From the NCBI GenBank assembly GCA_963976625.1, contig CAXBLA010000012.1:1-64000 (forward strand): 64,000 bases of DNA, read 5' to 3'. Below the pieces are notes generated by a model, which made no database searches, was not told the DNA's origin, and saw only the letters and a list, made by a program, of their open reading frames with translations. Below are positions 1-9,239 of this stretch, in pieces. A program made the position numbers and the translations under genes. This stretch comes from UBA1924 sp963976625. Lineage in GTDB: Bacteria; Planctomycetota; Phycisphaerae; Phycisphaerales; UBA1924. Positions within the stretch are counted from its first letter, which is position 1; every line of letters starts with the position of its first letter.

Positions 1-934
1 CCGAATCGCGGACCTCGCCGATGCGTTCGGGCTCGTGATTGGGCTTGATGTTCGTCGTGCCGAGTATCTGGGCGATCATGGTGGCCAGTTCATTGATCGA
101 AGTCCGCACGCCCGCGCCGATGTTGACGACCCGCCCGCCCAATGGCTTGTCGGCGATCGCGCCCAGCAGGTTTGCGCCCACGACATTGGACACATGCGTG
201 AAGTCGCGGGTCTGCCCGCCGTCACCAAAGATGGTCGGGGATTGCCCGTTGAGGTAGCATTTGACAAAGGCCGGGATCACCGCGGCGTAGGCCGAATCGG
301 CGGCCTGACGCGCGCCGAAGATATTGAAGTAGCGCAGCGACACCGTATCGAGCCCGTAGCACACCGACCATGTCCGCATGAGCGACTCCCCCCCGAACTT
401 GGCCGCGGCATACGGGGACTCGGGCTCGGGGGCCATCGTCTCGACCTTGGGGAGCGCAGGGTTGTTGCCATACGCGCTCGATGAGGCGGAGTAGACCACG
501 CGTTTGACGCCCGCGGCCGAGGCGGCTTGGAGCAGGCGCATCGTGCCCGTGGCGTTGACGACCCATGTGCGGGTCGGGTCTTCGACGGACTTGGGGACTG
601 ATCCCAGAGCGCCGAGATGAAAAACAGTTTCCGCACCATCGAGGGCAGATCCCAGAGATCCGGGGTCGAGGATGCTGCCCCGGATAAACCGGACGCGATC
701 GGGCGCCAGTTCCATGATTGATCCGACATGCTCGGCCGACGAGTTGGACAGGTCATCAAGGATCGTCACCCGCGCCCCCATCGAGACGAGCGCATCGACG
801 ATGTGCCCGCCGATGAAACCGGCTCCACCCGTAACGCACACTGCTCGCCCATCGATCTTGGGGCGAATCTGCTCTTCGAGCGCGTTCGGGAGCTTGATGG
901 TGGCGGACGCGGGTTGCTTATTGGTTGAACTCAT
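1..934 (-). CDS. NAD-dependent sugar-nucleotide epimerase/dehydratase (extended SDR), 3' end cut by window
   Basis: About 311 residues are visible; the C-terminus lies beyond base 1. The N-terminal Rossmann motif TGGAGFIGGH is at residues 35-44, SASSSAYG near 149-156 supplies the active-site Ser/Thr region, and the catalytic pair is Tyr175-Lys179 (YAAAK). Downstream ALRYFN-type (SLRYFNIFGARQ) and FGDGGQTRDFTHV segments are typical of UDP-glucose or UDP-GlcNAc 4-epimerases (GalE/WbpP group), so it probably makes a surface-polysaccharide precursor in the cytoplasm. The N-terminal extension of about 30 residues before the Rossmann fold is longer than in classical GalE. The ATG at 934 has no Shine-Dalgarno, but TAGACT (943-948, minus strand) lies 8 nt upstream, compatible with a very short leader. 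The exact substrate cannot be told from sequence. Confidence 0.88.
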   Translation of the reverse strand, partial: MSSTNKQPASATIKLPNALEEQIRPKIDGRAVCVTGGAGFIGGHIVDALVSMGARVTILDDLSNSSAEHVGSIMELAPDRVRFIRGSILDPGSLGSALDGAETVFHLGALGSVPKSVEDPTRTWVVNATGTMRLLQAASAAGVKRVVYSASSSAYGNNPALPKVETMAPEPESPYAAAKFGGESLMRTWSVCYGLDTVSLRYFNIFGARQAADSAYAAVIPAFVKCYLNGQSPTIFGDGGQTRDFTHVSNVVGANLLGAIADKPLGGRVVNIGAGVRTSINELATMIAQILGTTNIKPNHEPERIGEVRDS

Positions 935-1030
935 CGAGGGCAAGTCTAGAGCGGATTGAGGGACGGGTCGACGAGCGGGTCAAGAAGAGTCCCCAGATTG
1001 AGATGGAGAGGTCTTCGGATACATGCGCAG

Positions 1031-1056
1031 AAAAAACGCCCCCGGCGTGAGGGCGT
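1031..1056 (-). terminator. Rho-independent terminator after the first surface-protein gene
   Basis: Read on the minus strand, ACGCCC (1056-1051) pairs with GGGCGT (1041-1036) across a GC-rich loop and is followed by a run of T (A-run 1031-1036 on plus). It lies about 37 nt after the stop codon at 1093. Confidence 0.75.
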
Positions 1057-1092
1057 CATGGGTTTGGAATCAGAATCGTTCGCCTGGTTCGA

Positions 1093-4000
1093 TTACGGGT
1101 TACAGCCCGCCCCGAAGGCATCAAGGAAGTCCGAGACATCGAAGAAGTCGAACTCGCCGTCGTTGGTGAAGTCCACCTCTGGGTCCTTGGCTGCAAACTT
1201 ATCGAGGAAGTCCGAGACATCGAAGAAGTCGAGCGCTCCGTCGAGGGTCAGGTCGGCCTTGCAGGTCTGCCCGATCATCACCTTGGTCCCGGTGTTGACC
1301 ACGCGTGTGACGAAGCTGCCCGGGGCGGCTGGAGCGTTGACGGTATCGAACGACCCGGTGATGTCGCTACCCTCGATGATGGTGCGGACCCAGAACTCGG
1401 CGGGTGCGAAGCCATCGATGAAGAGCACATCGAGCGTGCCCTCGAGATCCACTGACGAAGAACTATCGAGCAGGTCGCCGCCAGAGCCATTGATCTCGGC
1501 TTCGAACGATGCGGAGCCCGAGAGATCGATCGGCTGGGTGGCGCTCATGGTCCCGATGCTGAGCCCCGGTGCGAGGGTGCCGTCCATCGCCAGATCGATC
1601 CCAACCAATCCGACGCCTTCGAGGCGCTGGCCCGATCCGAGCCCGCCCTGGTTCACTTTGCCGCCAATGGCGGTTAGCTGAGACAGGGTGTTCGATCGGG
1701 TCAGCCGGATGGTGCCGGACCCTTCAAGAGTGAACTCCTCGTCCCATCGCAAGGTGGTGGTGGACGAGGCCGAAGTCGAGTTGACGATGATGAGCCCGTC
1801 GTTGGTGACTCCACCCATGACCGCGAGTATGTTCGCGTGGGGGAGATTGAGCACGCCAGAGAAACTCACACCCTCGAGGGTGCTTGTGCCGGTGGATTCG
1901 ATGTCGGCATCATTTTGAGACACCAGCGTCCCGCCGACAACGGTCGTGTTGGTGAGCTCGACCTGTGAATCTGTCCCATCGGCCACGATCTCGCCACCGG
2001 GGCCCTGCGTGATGGTGATCCCGCTGAACTCGAGGATGCCGCCATTCACGGCCTCCATTGTCGAGTTGTTCACCTTACTCTTGGCATTCTGGATCATCTG
2101 TCCACTGGTGCTATTGGCACTAATGAGCCCGTTGTTCACCATATCCGCTTCGATCTGCCCCCGGCCCTCGATCGTGTGCCCCGCGGCGTGGGTCATGACT
2201 TGATCCGGAGCCGTGGTCAGACGCGAGAGTGTATTCGATGATGTCAGCACCAGCGACCCCGTTCCCATGAGCGACGAGCTGTCTGTGAAGTTCAGCGTGG
2301 TGGTCGACGAGGCTGGAGTCGAGTTGAGAACGATCACTCCGTTGCTCTCGATGGAGTTGGCGATGTTCACCGTGTTGGCGTGCGGTATGTTCATCAACCC
2401 ATCAAAGAACACGCCGTCGAGGGTGCTGATGCCGGTGACTTCAATGTCCGCGCCGTTCATGCTTTGGAGGTCCCCGCCGATGATCGTGGCGTTGACCAGT
2501 TCGATCTGCGAGCCGACGCCGTCGGCGATCACCTCGCCCCCAGCGCTCTGATCAACAGTCACACCATTGATCTCGAGGATGCCTCCATCGACGGCCTGCA
2601 TGGTCGCGTTGTTGGTCTTGTCGTTGACATTGAGTGCCATCTGAGCACCCTTCGCATTCGCGCTCACGAGCCCGTCGTTGATCAGCGTCGCTTCGATCTG
2701 TCCGAGCCCGAAGATCGTGTGATCCGGGTTCTGGGTGACGGCCACCCCGTTGTCGCCCTGAATTCGCGCGAGCGTCGAGGGCCTGGTGAGCTCGATCTCA
2801 CCTGATCCACCGATGGTCATTGAATCTTCGAAGAACAGTGTGGTGGTCGCGCTGATCTGATTCGAGTTGACCACCACGGTGCCGTTGTTGGTCCATGAAT
2901 CTGAGATCCGCAGTGTGCTGGAGAACGGGATATTGATCAAGCTCTCAGAGTTCACGCCGCTGAGTTCGCTGCTGCCGATGATTTCAACATCCGCCGTATC
3001 TACTGATAGAAGATCACCACCGATCACGGTCGCATTGGATAACTCAATCTGAGAGCCCGCACCGTCGGCGATGATCTGCCCCCCGCTGCCTTGCGTAACG
3101 GTGATCCCGTTGATCTCCATAATCCCGCCGCCAACGGCTTCGAAGGTGGCATTGTTGATCTTGTCGTTGACATTGAGGCGCATCTGACCGCCGTCGCTGT
3201 CGGCGCTCACCAGCCCGTTATTGACCAAGTCGGCTTCAATTTGCCCGAGCCCAAAAATTGTGTGGCTTGGACCCTGGGTAAGCACGGCGCCATCAGCCGT
3301 GCGCAGACGAGAGAGGGTGTTCGCGGAAGTGAGATGAAGCGAGCCGTTGCCATTGAATGTCAGTGTGGAATCCACATCGATCGTGGTGGTGGCTGCGACT
3401 TGGCTCGGGTTGAGCACCACGGCCCCGTTGTTGGTCCATGTGCCGCCGAGATGGAGTGTGGCGTTAAACTGGATGTTGAGCAGGCCGGCGAAATCAACAT
3501 TGTTGAGTGTGTTATTGCCGGTCAGCTCGATGTCCGCCCCGTTGAGCGATGTCAGCATGCCGCCGTTGATTGTGGCATTGAGCAACTCGATTTGTGAGCC
3601 CGCCCCGTCGGCCACGATCTCGCCGCCAGCGAGCTGGGAAACGCTCGTTCCGCTGATCTCCATGATCCCGCCGTTGACGGCTTCGAAGGTGCCCAGGTTG
3701 GTTTTGTCATTCGAGTTGAGCTGCATCTGCCCCTCGTTGATATTGGCGCTGACCAGCCCGTTGTTCTGGAGCAATGCGGTGATCTGCCCGAGCCCCTCGA
3801 TGGTGTGGTTCGAGGCGTGGTTCAGGGTCGAGCCGTTGAGTGTCTGGATCCTAGCCCTTGATCCAGGGCCCCCAAGATACATGCGTCCGCTTCCGCCGAG
3901 CGTGACATCGGTCAAGGCGCTGAATGTGGTCGTCGCCCCGACATTGGATGTGTTGATCTCGATCGAGCCGAGGTTATCGAGGTTGCCCGACATGTTGAGC

Positions 4001-4287
4001 GTCGAGCCGAACTGCAAGTCCAAGATCGCATCCATGTTGCTGATGCTCAGGCTCCCTGCGGCCCGACTCCCTACCAGATCCACGGTGTACGCCCCGGGGA
4101 GCCCGATCGAGACCGGGTCGCTCGCGGTCGGTACAAGCCCCGTCGACCAGTTGGCGCCGAGCCCCCAGTCGCCGCCTGCCCCGTTGTTCCAGCTGGTGAT
4201 CCCCCCGGCGTTGGCCGCCAGTGAGCCGGCGCTGATCATGCCGATCGCGAGGCGTGTCATGGTGTTCATATTCATTGAGTTGTTCAT
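1093..4287 (-). CDS. Giant exported beta-repeat protein with C-terminal GC-type dockerin-like module
   Basis: 1064 aa. The ATG at 4287 follows a GAAGGGA Shine-Dalgarno and starts a signal peptide (MNNSMNMNTMTRLAIGMI..., cleavage likely after ANA near residue 27). The body holds four full repeats of about 180 residues marked by HTIxGLGQI, NNGLVSAN, NDKxNN, GSQIEL and TLxRL motifs, plus a degenerate fifth (QRLEGVGLV); the composition (Gly, Asn, Thr, Ser rich) suggests a right-handed beta-helix or adhesin-like fibre. A 'LAPGLSIGTM ... SFEAEI' region follows, as in autotransporter-type passenger ends, but no beta-barrel is present. The C-terminus is C-KADLTLDGALDFFDVSDFL then a second EF-hand-like repeat ending DAFGAGCNP, i.e. 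a paired dockerin-like module. It is a tandem paralogue of the next gene upstream. Likely a cell-surface or matrix protein; ligand unknown. Confidence 0.85.
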   Translation of the reverse strand: MNNSMNMNTMTRLAIGMISAGSLAANAGGITSWNNGAGGDWGLGANWSTGLVPTASDPVSIGLPGAYTVDLVGSRAAGSLSISNMDAILDLQFGSTLNMSGNLDNLGSIEINTSNVGATTTFSALTDVTLGGSGRMYLGGPGSRARIQTLNGSTLNHASNHTIEGLGQITALLQNNGLVSANINEGQMQLNSNDKTNLGTFEAVNGGIMEISGTSVSQLAGGEIVADGAGSQIELLNATINGGMLTSLNGADIELTGNNTLNNVDFAGLLNIQFNATLHLGGTWTNNGAVVLNPSQVAATTTIDVDSTLTFNGNGSLHLTSANTLSRLRTADGAVLTQGPSHTIFGLGQIEADLVNNGLVSADSDGGQMRLNVNDKINNATFEAVGGGIMEINGITVTQGSGGQIIADGAGSQIELSNATVIGGDLLSVDTADVEIIGSSELSGVNSESLINIPFSSTLRISDSWTNNGTVVVNSNQISATTTLFFEDSMTIGGSGEIELTRPSTLARIQGDNGVAVTQNPDHTIFGLGQIEATLINDGLVSANAKGAQMALNVNDKTNNATMQAVDGGILEINGVTVDQSAGGEVIADGVGSQIELVNATIIGGDLQSMNGADIEVTGISTLDGVFFDGLMNIPHANTVNIANSIESNGVIVLNSTPASSTTTLNFTDSSSLMGTGSLVLTSSNTLSRLTTAPDQVMTHAAGHTIEGRGQIEADMVNNGLISANSTSGQMIQNAKSKVNNSTMEAVNGGILEFSGITITQGPGGEIVADGTDSQVELTNTTVVGGTLVSQNDADIESTGTSTLEGVSFSGVLNLPHANILAVMGGVTNDGLIIVNSTSASSTTTLRWDEEFTLEGSGTIRLTRSNTLSQLTAIGGKVNQGGLGSGQRLEGVGLVGIDLAMDGTLAPGLSIGTMSATQPIDLSGSASFEAEINGSGGDLLDSSSSVDLEGTLDVLFIDGFAPAEFWVRTIIEGSDITGSFDTVNAPAAPGSFVTRVVNTGTKVMIGQTCKADLTLDGALDFFDVSDFLDKFAAKDPEVDFTNDGEFDFFDVSDFLDAFGAGCNP

Positions 4288-4589
4288 TGTGGTGTCCCTT
4301 CTCTGGTTCTCTTCTTTGATTCTCTTCTCGAACCGATTCCCTGTGTAGCAAGCAACAAAAACCCCCGCCGATCCCGTCCGACGGCTGCTTGGTTCTGGAG
4401 TATCTTCCCAGAATATCATATAAGGACAAATACCCATCGCAAAATACTGGATATTTACTGAATCAGAACACCCAGAACCCAACCCGTGGGCCCGCTTGAT
4501 GATCAGTCAGCACAAACGCCCGGCATAGGTCTTCAACTTCGGCATGTGAAAATAGGCATCCTGACGCACTGTGATCTGATTGATCTGGC
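4288..4589. other. Intergenic region between the two giant surface-protein genes
   Basis: 302 bp without a credible gene. It holds the leader of the 1093-4287 gene: a purine-rich tract with two GAAGAGAA copies just upstream of its Shine-Dalgarno (4290-4325 region) and a promoter candidate (see 4415-4442). A short CCGTCCGACGG palindrome lies near 4375-4385. I see no clear U-tract terminator for the gene ending at 4590. Confidence 0.6.
4415..4442 (-). promoter_or_regulatory. Candidate sigma70-type promoter for the 1093-4287 gene
   Basis: On the minus strand TTGCGA (4442-4437) and TATGAT (4420-4415) are separated by 16 bp. This would give a leader of roughly 120 nt before the ATG at 4287. Inferred by eye only. 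Confidence 0.45.
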
Positions 4590-7202
4590 TCAGTGACCAT
4601 TGAAGTCATCGAGGAATCCCATCACATCGAACGCATCAATCGCCCCGTCGCTGTTCCAGTCGGCGTTGATCTCTGCGGAGCCATAGGCATCTAAGAATGC
4701 TGAGATATCGAAGAAATCGAGCACGCCGTCGAGGGTGAGGTCCGCGGCTAAGGTTTGCCCGATAACCAACTCGGTGCCCGTGTTGAACACGCGGGTGACG
4801 AATCCATCAGGCGCATCTGGGATCAGCACCGTGTCGAACCGCCCAGCGATGTCGGTGGCCCGCATGGCTGATCTTGCCCAGTAGCCGACGGACGCGAAGT
4901 CCTCGACGAATCGGACATCGAGTGTGCCCCCGAGGTCGATCGTTGAGGTGCTCTCGAGCACATCGCCCGCCACCGCGTTGACCTCGACTTCAAATACGGC
5001 GGTGTTCGTGAACTCGACTGGTTCGCTCGCCAGCATGGTGCCCAAGCCGAGCCCCGGGGCGAGGGTGCCGTTGTTGGTGAGCGGAAGCCGGATCTCCCCG
5101 ACGCCTTCAAGGCGCTGGTCAGGGCCGAGCCCGCCGCCGGCGACCTCTTCGCCCGCGCGGAGCACCGAAGCCGGGCTGTGAAGTTGTACGGTGCCCGCTC
5201 CAAAGAGGGTGGTATGCTCGTCCCATTGCAGGGCCGAGAGTTCTTGACCATCGGATGAGTTGACGACGATGGTCCCGTTATTGAGCACGCCGTTCTTGAT
5301 CGCCAAGGTGTTTCCGTCGGGGATGTTCATCGATCCAGAGAAATCAACGGCCTCAAGCTCACTATCCACCAGAACGAAAACACCCGCTCCTTGACCGCTC
5401 TGAATTTGACCGCCAACAATTTTTGAATCCCATAGTTTGATTTCAGAGCCAAGCCCGTGTGCCTTGATGATTCCGTCGGGACCTTGTGTGACGGTCGCCT
5501 CCTCAAACACAAGAGCACCGGCATTGACGGCCTCAATTGTGGCGTTGTTGGTTTTATCGTAACGAAAAAACCAAATGTCTTTGCCTGGCACATTCGCTCG
5601 AATCAGCCCATCGTTGATCAGTTCAGCGAAAATGAGGCCCTGCCCTACGATCGAGTGATCTTTACCATTCGTAACAACTTGTCCTATGGCTGAAGTTAAT
5701 AATGCACCACCGTATGGCGAGTCCATAATCATTGTTCCATGCCCATCGATCACCAAAGAATTGGCGAAAGAGATTTCTCCGTTGAGCCCAATTTGTGAGC
5801 TGAGTGTAACTGTGCCGTTGTTTGTCCACGAATCAAATATACTGAGTCTTCCATGGCCGATGATATTGATCTGACCGATGGTCGTCACACCTGTAAACGA
5901 GCCATACCGACGATACTCAATAATCCCTCCGTTGGAACTGATGAGATCGCCCCCTACAACGGAGGCATTGACCAACTTTACCGCTGAACCCAATCCATCA
6001 GCCAGAATCTTCCCCGATTCTCCCTGCGATATGGTCATGTCGTAAAGTTCGAGGGTGCTGCTCTGCACGGCTTCAAGGACCGCGTTGTTCGTTTTGTTTT
6101 CGCCATTGAGACGCAACGGAGCCCCGCTCACATTGGCGCTGACCAATCCGTTATTCACGAATGCCGCGCTGAGCTGCCCGCGTCCGCGGATGGTGTGCTC
6201 TGGACCCTGTGTAAGCACCGCTCCATCAAGCGAGTTCACGCTCGCTCGATCCACTGCATACGACAACTGAATCGATCCCGAACCATCGAGCGAGAGTGAG
6301 TTCACAACATCAATGGAGGTCGTCGCCCATTGTCTATCAGAGTTCACCACAACCGTGCCGTCATTCGTCCATGAGTTTTCCAATCGCATTGTTGAGCCAC
6401 CGAGCACATGTATGCGCCCATCGAATCGTCCGCCATCGATCGTGGACACTCCGGAGAGCTCAATAACCGCCCCATCACTGCTGAGCAACGAACCACCCCG
6501 GACCGTTGCATCGACCAGTTCGACCTGTGCGCCGATCCCGTCGGCCATAATCTGCCCGCCTGCCCCTTGCGAAACTTTGATTTCATTGAGCTCCATGACG
6601 CCACCACCGATCGCCTTGATGAGGCCATTGTTGACTTTGTCAAAACCCGCCAGGCGCATCTGTTCGCCTTTGACATCTGCCCGGATGCTCCCATTGTTGA
6701 CCATGGATGCATTGATCTGTCCCTGACCCACAATTGAGTGTCCCTGCCCATGCGTGATCGTCGAGTTTCGCAGCGTATTGATCCGTGAGTTGGGACCAGT
6801 CGTGTGCATCCTGAGTGTGCCCATCCCGCTTAGCGTCATGTCGCTCTGCACGTCAATGCCGCTTCCAGCCGGTGCAAATCCAGAAAACTGCATGATCAAG
6901 CCGTTGTTCTCGAGATCGCCGTACATGTTGAGAATCCCTCCGGGCCTGATCGCCAACACTGCTTGGGGATTCGCTATTTGGAGTGCAGCGGCGCTCTGAT
7001 CGCCTTTAAGCGAAACCGTGTACGCCCCCCCGAGCCCGAGTTGCACCCCGGCCCAGCTCGTCGGCACGATCCCAGAGTCCCAGCTGAGCCCCGATGACCA
7101 CTCGCCGTCCTGGGCGTTGGCCCAGCTGAAATCCACGCCGCCCTGGCTGATGAGTGAGGTGGTGGTGAGAACGCCCATTGCAATCAAAGCCTGCGATTTC
7201 AT
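4590..7202 (-). CDS. Giant exported beta-repeat protein, paralogue of the downstream gene; dockerin-like module lacking cysteines
   Basis: 870 aa. The ATG at 7202 follows AAAGGA and begins a signal peptide (MKSQALIAMGVLTTTSLIS). It carries three full repeats marked HSIVGQGQI / HTIRGRGQL / HSIVGQGLI plus a degenerate QRLEGVGEI copy, the LAPGLGLGTM region and a C-terminal module ADLTLDGVLDFFDISAFL + DGAIDAFDVMGFLDDFNGH. Compared with its neighbour it has one repeat fewer, and both module cysteines are gone: the neighbour's IGQTC reads IGQTL here, and the terminal Gly-Cys is replaced by NGH. Base composition is slightly more AT-rich in the middle than the neighbour. Likely an exported surface fibre protein made by gene duplication; whether its C-terminal tag still works is open. 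Confidence 0.83.
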   Translation of the reverse strand: MKSQALIAMGVLTTTSLISQGGVDFSWANAQDGEWSSGLSWDSGIVPTSWAGVQLGLGGAYTVSLKGDQSAAALQIANPQAVLAIRPGGILNMYGDLENNGLIMQFSGFAPAGSGIDVQSDMTLSGMGTLRMHTTGPNSRINTLRNSTITHGQGHSIVGQGQINASMVNNGSIRADVKGEQMRLAGFDKVNNGLIKAIGGGVMELNEIKVSQGAGGQIMADGIGAQVELVDATVRGGSLLSSDGAVIELSGVSTIDGGRFDGRIHVLGGSTMRLENSWTNDGTVVVNSDRQWATTSIDVVNSLSLDGSGSIQLSYAVDRASVNSLDGAVLTQGPEHTIRGRGQLSAAFVNNGLVSANVSGAPLRLNGENKTNNAVLEAVQSSTLELYDMTISQGESGKILADGLGSAVKLVNASVVGGDLISSNGGIIEYRRYGSFTGVTTIGQINIIGHGRLSIFDSWTNNGTVTLSSQIGLNGEISFANSLVIDGHGTMIMDSPYGGALLTSAIGQVVTNGKDHSIVGQGLIFAELINDGLIRANVPGKDIWFFRYDKTNNATIEAVNAGALVFEEATVTQGPDGIIKAHGLGSEIKLWDSKIVGGQIQSGQGAGVFVLVDSELEAVDFSGSMNIPDGNTLAIKNGVLNNGTIVVNSSDGQELSALQWDEHTTLFGAGTVQLHSPASVLRAGEEVAGGGLGPDQRLEGVGEIRLPLTNNGTLAPGLGLGTMLASEPVEFTNTAVFEVEVNAVAGDVLESTSTIDLGGTLDVRFVEDFASVGYWARSAMRATDIAGRFDTVLIPDAPDGFVTRVFNTGTELVIGQTLAADLTLDGVLDFFDISAFLDAYGSAEINADWNSDGAIDAFDVMGFLDDFNGH

Positions 7203-7401
7203 GTTGATGATCCTTTGTATGTACAATATATGTACTGAGTATGACACCGTCGCTGATCCGAAAACCAACCAACGATCATCAGACTCATCGGCCATCGCGG
7301 GCAAAGAGAATAATCCGTAAGATAAAGAATCTGGCGAGACTCACAAGAAATCTGTTTGTTATAAAAGACACACCACAAGAAGCCCGGCAAGCTTGAGCGG
7401 C

Positions 7402-9207
7402 TTACTTGGACTGCTTGGACCACGAATCCCGCAGCGAAGCCGTGCGGTTGAGGATGATCTGGTCCGGGGTTGAATCTGCATCAACGCAGAAATACCCGGT
7501 CCGCTCGAACTGGAATCGACGGATGCCGTCGTTCCATTCCGGTTCGTCTTCCGTCCGCTTTGCGAGCATCGGCTCGATCTTCGCACCCTCGACCACGACC
7601 AGCGAGTCCGGATTGAGATCATCGAGGTGGTCGCCGGTCTTCTTGCCCGGGCGCTCGGCCATGTACAAACGATCGAACATCCGCACCTGGGCATCGGCCG
7701 CGTCGTGCACGCCGACCCAGTGGATCGTGCCCTTGACCTTGCGGACCTTGCCCTCCGCGTCTGCGGGCGGGTTGTTGCCGCCCTTGGTCAACGGGTCGTA
7801 GGTGCAGTGCACCTCGGTGATGTTCCCGTCGCTGTCGGTCTTGTAGTCGTGGCACTTGACCCAGTAGCCCGAGCGCAAGCGGACTTCGCGATCGAGCCCG
7901 AGCCTGAAGAACTTCTTGGGCGGGTCGATCATAAAGTCTTCGCGCTCGATCCAAAGCTCTTTGCCCAGGCCTACGGACCGGGTGCCCATGGACTCGTCCT
8001 TGGGGTGGTTGGGGACTTCCATCTGCTCGATGCGTGATTCATCGCCACCCCCACCTTCAGCATCTGCCCAGTTCGTAATCACCAGTTTGATCGGGTCGAG
8101 CACCACCATCCGGCGCGGGGCGCGGGTGTTGAGGTCCTCGCGGATCATGTTCTCTAAGCGCGAGAAATCGACCATCGCGTTGAACTTGGTAACCCCCACA
8201 TCCTCGGCCAGCATCCAGAAGGATTCGGGCGTGTAGCCGCGCCGACGAAAACCGGCGATGGTGATCATCCGCGGGTCGTCCCAGCCGTGCACATGCTTCT
8301 CCTCAACGAGCTGACGCATGTAGCGTTTGGACATGTTTGTGTAGCTGAGGAACAGACGCGAGAACTCGATCTGCTGCGGGTGGTGGATGGCTTCAGCTTC
8401 TGATCGCCCCTGATTGATCGCGTTGATGAACCAATCGTAGAGCGGGCGGTGATCCTCGAACTCGAGTGTGCACAGCGAGTGCGTCACGCCCTCGATCGAG
8501 TCCTCGAGCCCGTGGGCCCAGTCGTACATCGGATAGATGCTCCAGGTCTCGCCCGTGCGATGGTGCGGGGTATTGAGAATCCGGTAGATCAACGGGTCGC
8601 GCAGGTTCATGTTGGGCGAGTTCATGTCGATCTTGGCGCGCAGGACCTTGGTGCCATTGGCAAACTCGCCGGTTTTCATCCGTGCGAACAGATCCAAGTT
8701 CTCTTCGATCGAGCGATCGCGGAATGGTGATTCCGCTCCGCCGTCTTTGAGGTTCCCGCGCCCGGCGCGGATCTCGTCGACGGTCTGGTCATCGACATAC
8801 GCGAGCCCTTTGTTGATCAGCTCGATCGCCCAGGCGTACATCTGATCGAAGTAGTCCGAGGCGAACTTGGCCTCGCCGTCCCAGTCGGCGCCCAGCCACT
8901 GCAGATCGCCCTTGATCGAATCGACATACTCCTGCTCTTCCATCGCGGGGTTGGTGTCGTCGAAGCGCAGGTTGAACTTGCCGCCGAACTCGCTGGCCAT
9001 CGAGTGGCACAGGCAGATGGCCTTCGAGTGCCCGATGTGCAAATAGCCATTGGGCTCGGGCGGGAAGCGGGTGGTCACGACGGAGCGATCGCCCGGCTCC
9101 CCCCACTTGCCCGATGCGATGTCCGCGTCGATCACCTGCTGGATGAAGTGACGGGACTCGGATGGGGTCTCAGGGGAATCTGGGTTCTTGGCTGTGCTCT
9201 GGCTCAT
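7402..9207 (-). CDS. glnS: Glutamine--tRNA ligase
   Basis: 601 aa, close to the usual GlnRS length. It charges tRNA-Gln with glutamine in the cytoplasm using ATP. Class I synthetase signatures are clear: FPPEPNGYLHIGHSKA (HIGH motif, near residues 49-64), NLRFDDTNP, YPMYDWAHGLEDSIEGVTHSLCTLEF and NMSKRYM (KMSKS equivalent, near 290); the C-terminal anticodon-binding beta-barrel region follows. A separate glutamyl-tRNA synthetase lies upstream on the same strand (gltX, 11712-13412), consistent with direct Gln-tRNA charging rather than only the amidotransferase route. The ATG at 9207 has a TAGGAG Shine-Dalgarno and a TACAAT -10 box 21 nt upstream. Confidence 0.97.
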   Translation of the reverse strand: MSQSTAKNPDSPETPSESRHFIQQVIDADIASGKWGEPGDRSVVTTRFPPEPNGYLHIGHSKAICLCHSMASEFGGKFNLRFDDTNPAMEEQEYVDSIKGDLQWLGADWDGEAKFASDYFDQMYAWAIELINKGLAYVDDQTVDEIRAGRGNLKDGGAESPFRDRSIEENLDLFARMKTGEFANGTKVLRAKIDMNSPNMNLRDPLIYRILNTPHHRTGETWSIYPMYDWAHGLEDSIEGVTHSLCTLEFEDHRPLYDWFINAINQGRSEAEAIHHPQQIEFSRLFLSYTNMSKRYMRQLVEEKHVHGWDDPRMITIAGFRRRGYTPESFWMLAEDVGVTKFNAMVDFSRLENMIREDLNTRAPRRMVVLDPIKLVITNWADAEGGGGDESRIEQMEVPNHPKDESMGTRSVGLGKELWIEREDFMIDPPKKFFRLGLDREVRLRSGYWVKCHDYKTDSDGNITEVHCTYDPLTKGGNNPPADAEGKVRKVKGTIHWVGVHDAADAQVRMFDRLYMAERPGKKTGDHLDDLNPDSLVVVEGAKIEPMLAKRTEDEPEWNDGIRRFQFERTGYFCVDADSTPDQIILNRTASLRDSWSKQSK

Positions 9208-9228
9208 GGGTCGCTCCTATCGGGAGCG

Positions 9229-9234
9229 ATTGTA
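9229..9234 (-). promoter_or_regulatory. -10 box of glnS promoter
   Basis: TACAAT on the minus strand, followed by a leader of roughly 15 nt containing the TAGGAG Shine-Dalgarno of glnS. The same hexamer occurs at 27010, 30339 and 48852, each just ahead of a gene. No convincing -35 hexamer. Confidence 0.55.
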
Positions 9235-9239
9235 CGCGC

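Noticed and set aside
1093..7202. Repeated DNA that could be taken for a CRISPR or satellite array
   Set aside because: The periodicity of about 540 bp is in frame and encodes the protein repeats of two surface proteins; there are no short repeats with unique spacers.
4441..7238. Shared TAC...ATAT.TACTGA element upstream of both giant surface-protein genes (4441-4461 and 7218-7238)
   Set aside because: Only 13 of 21 bases agree and the distances to the start codons differ greatly (about 154 and 16 nt), so it may be chance in AT-rich leaders.
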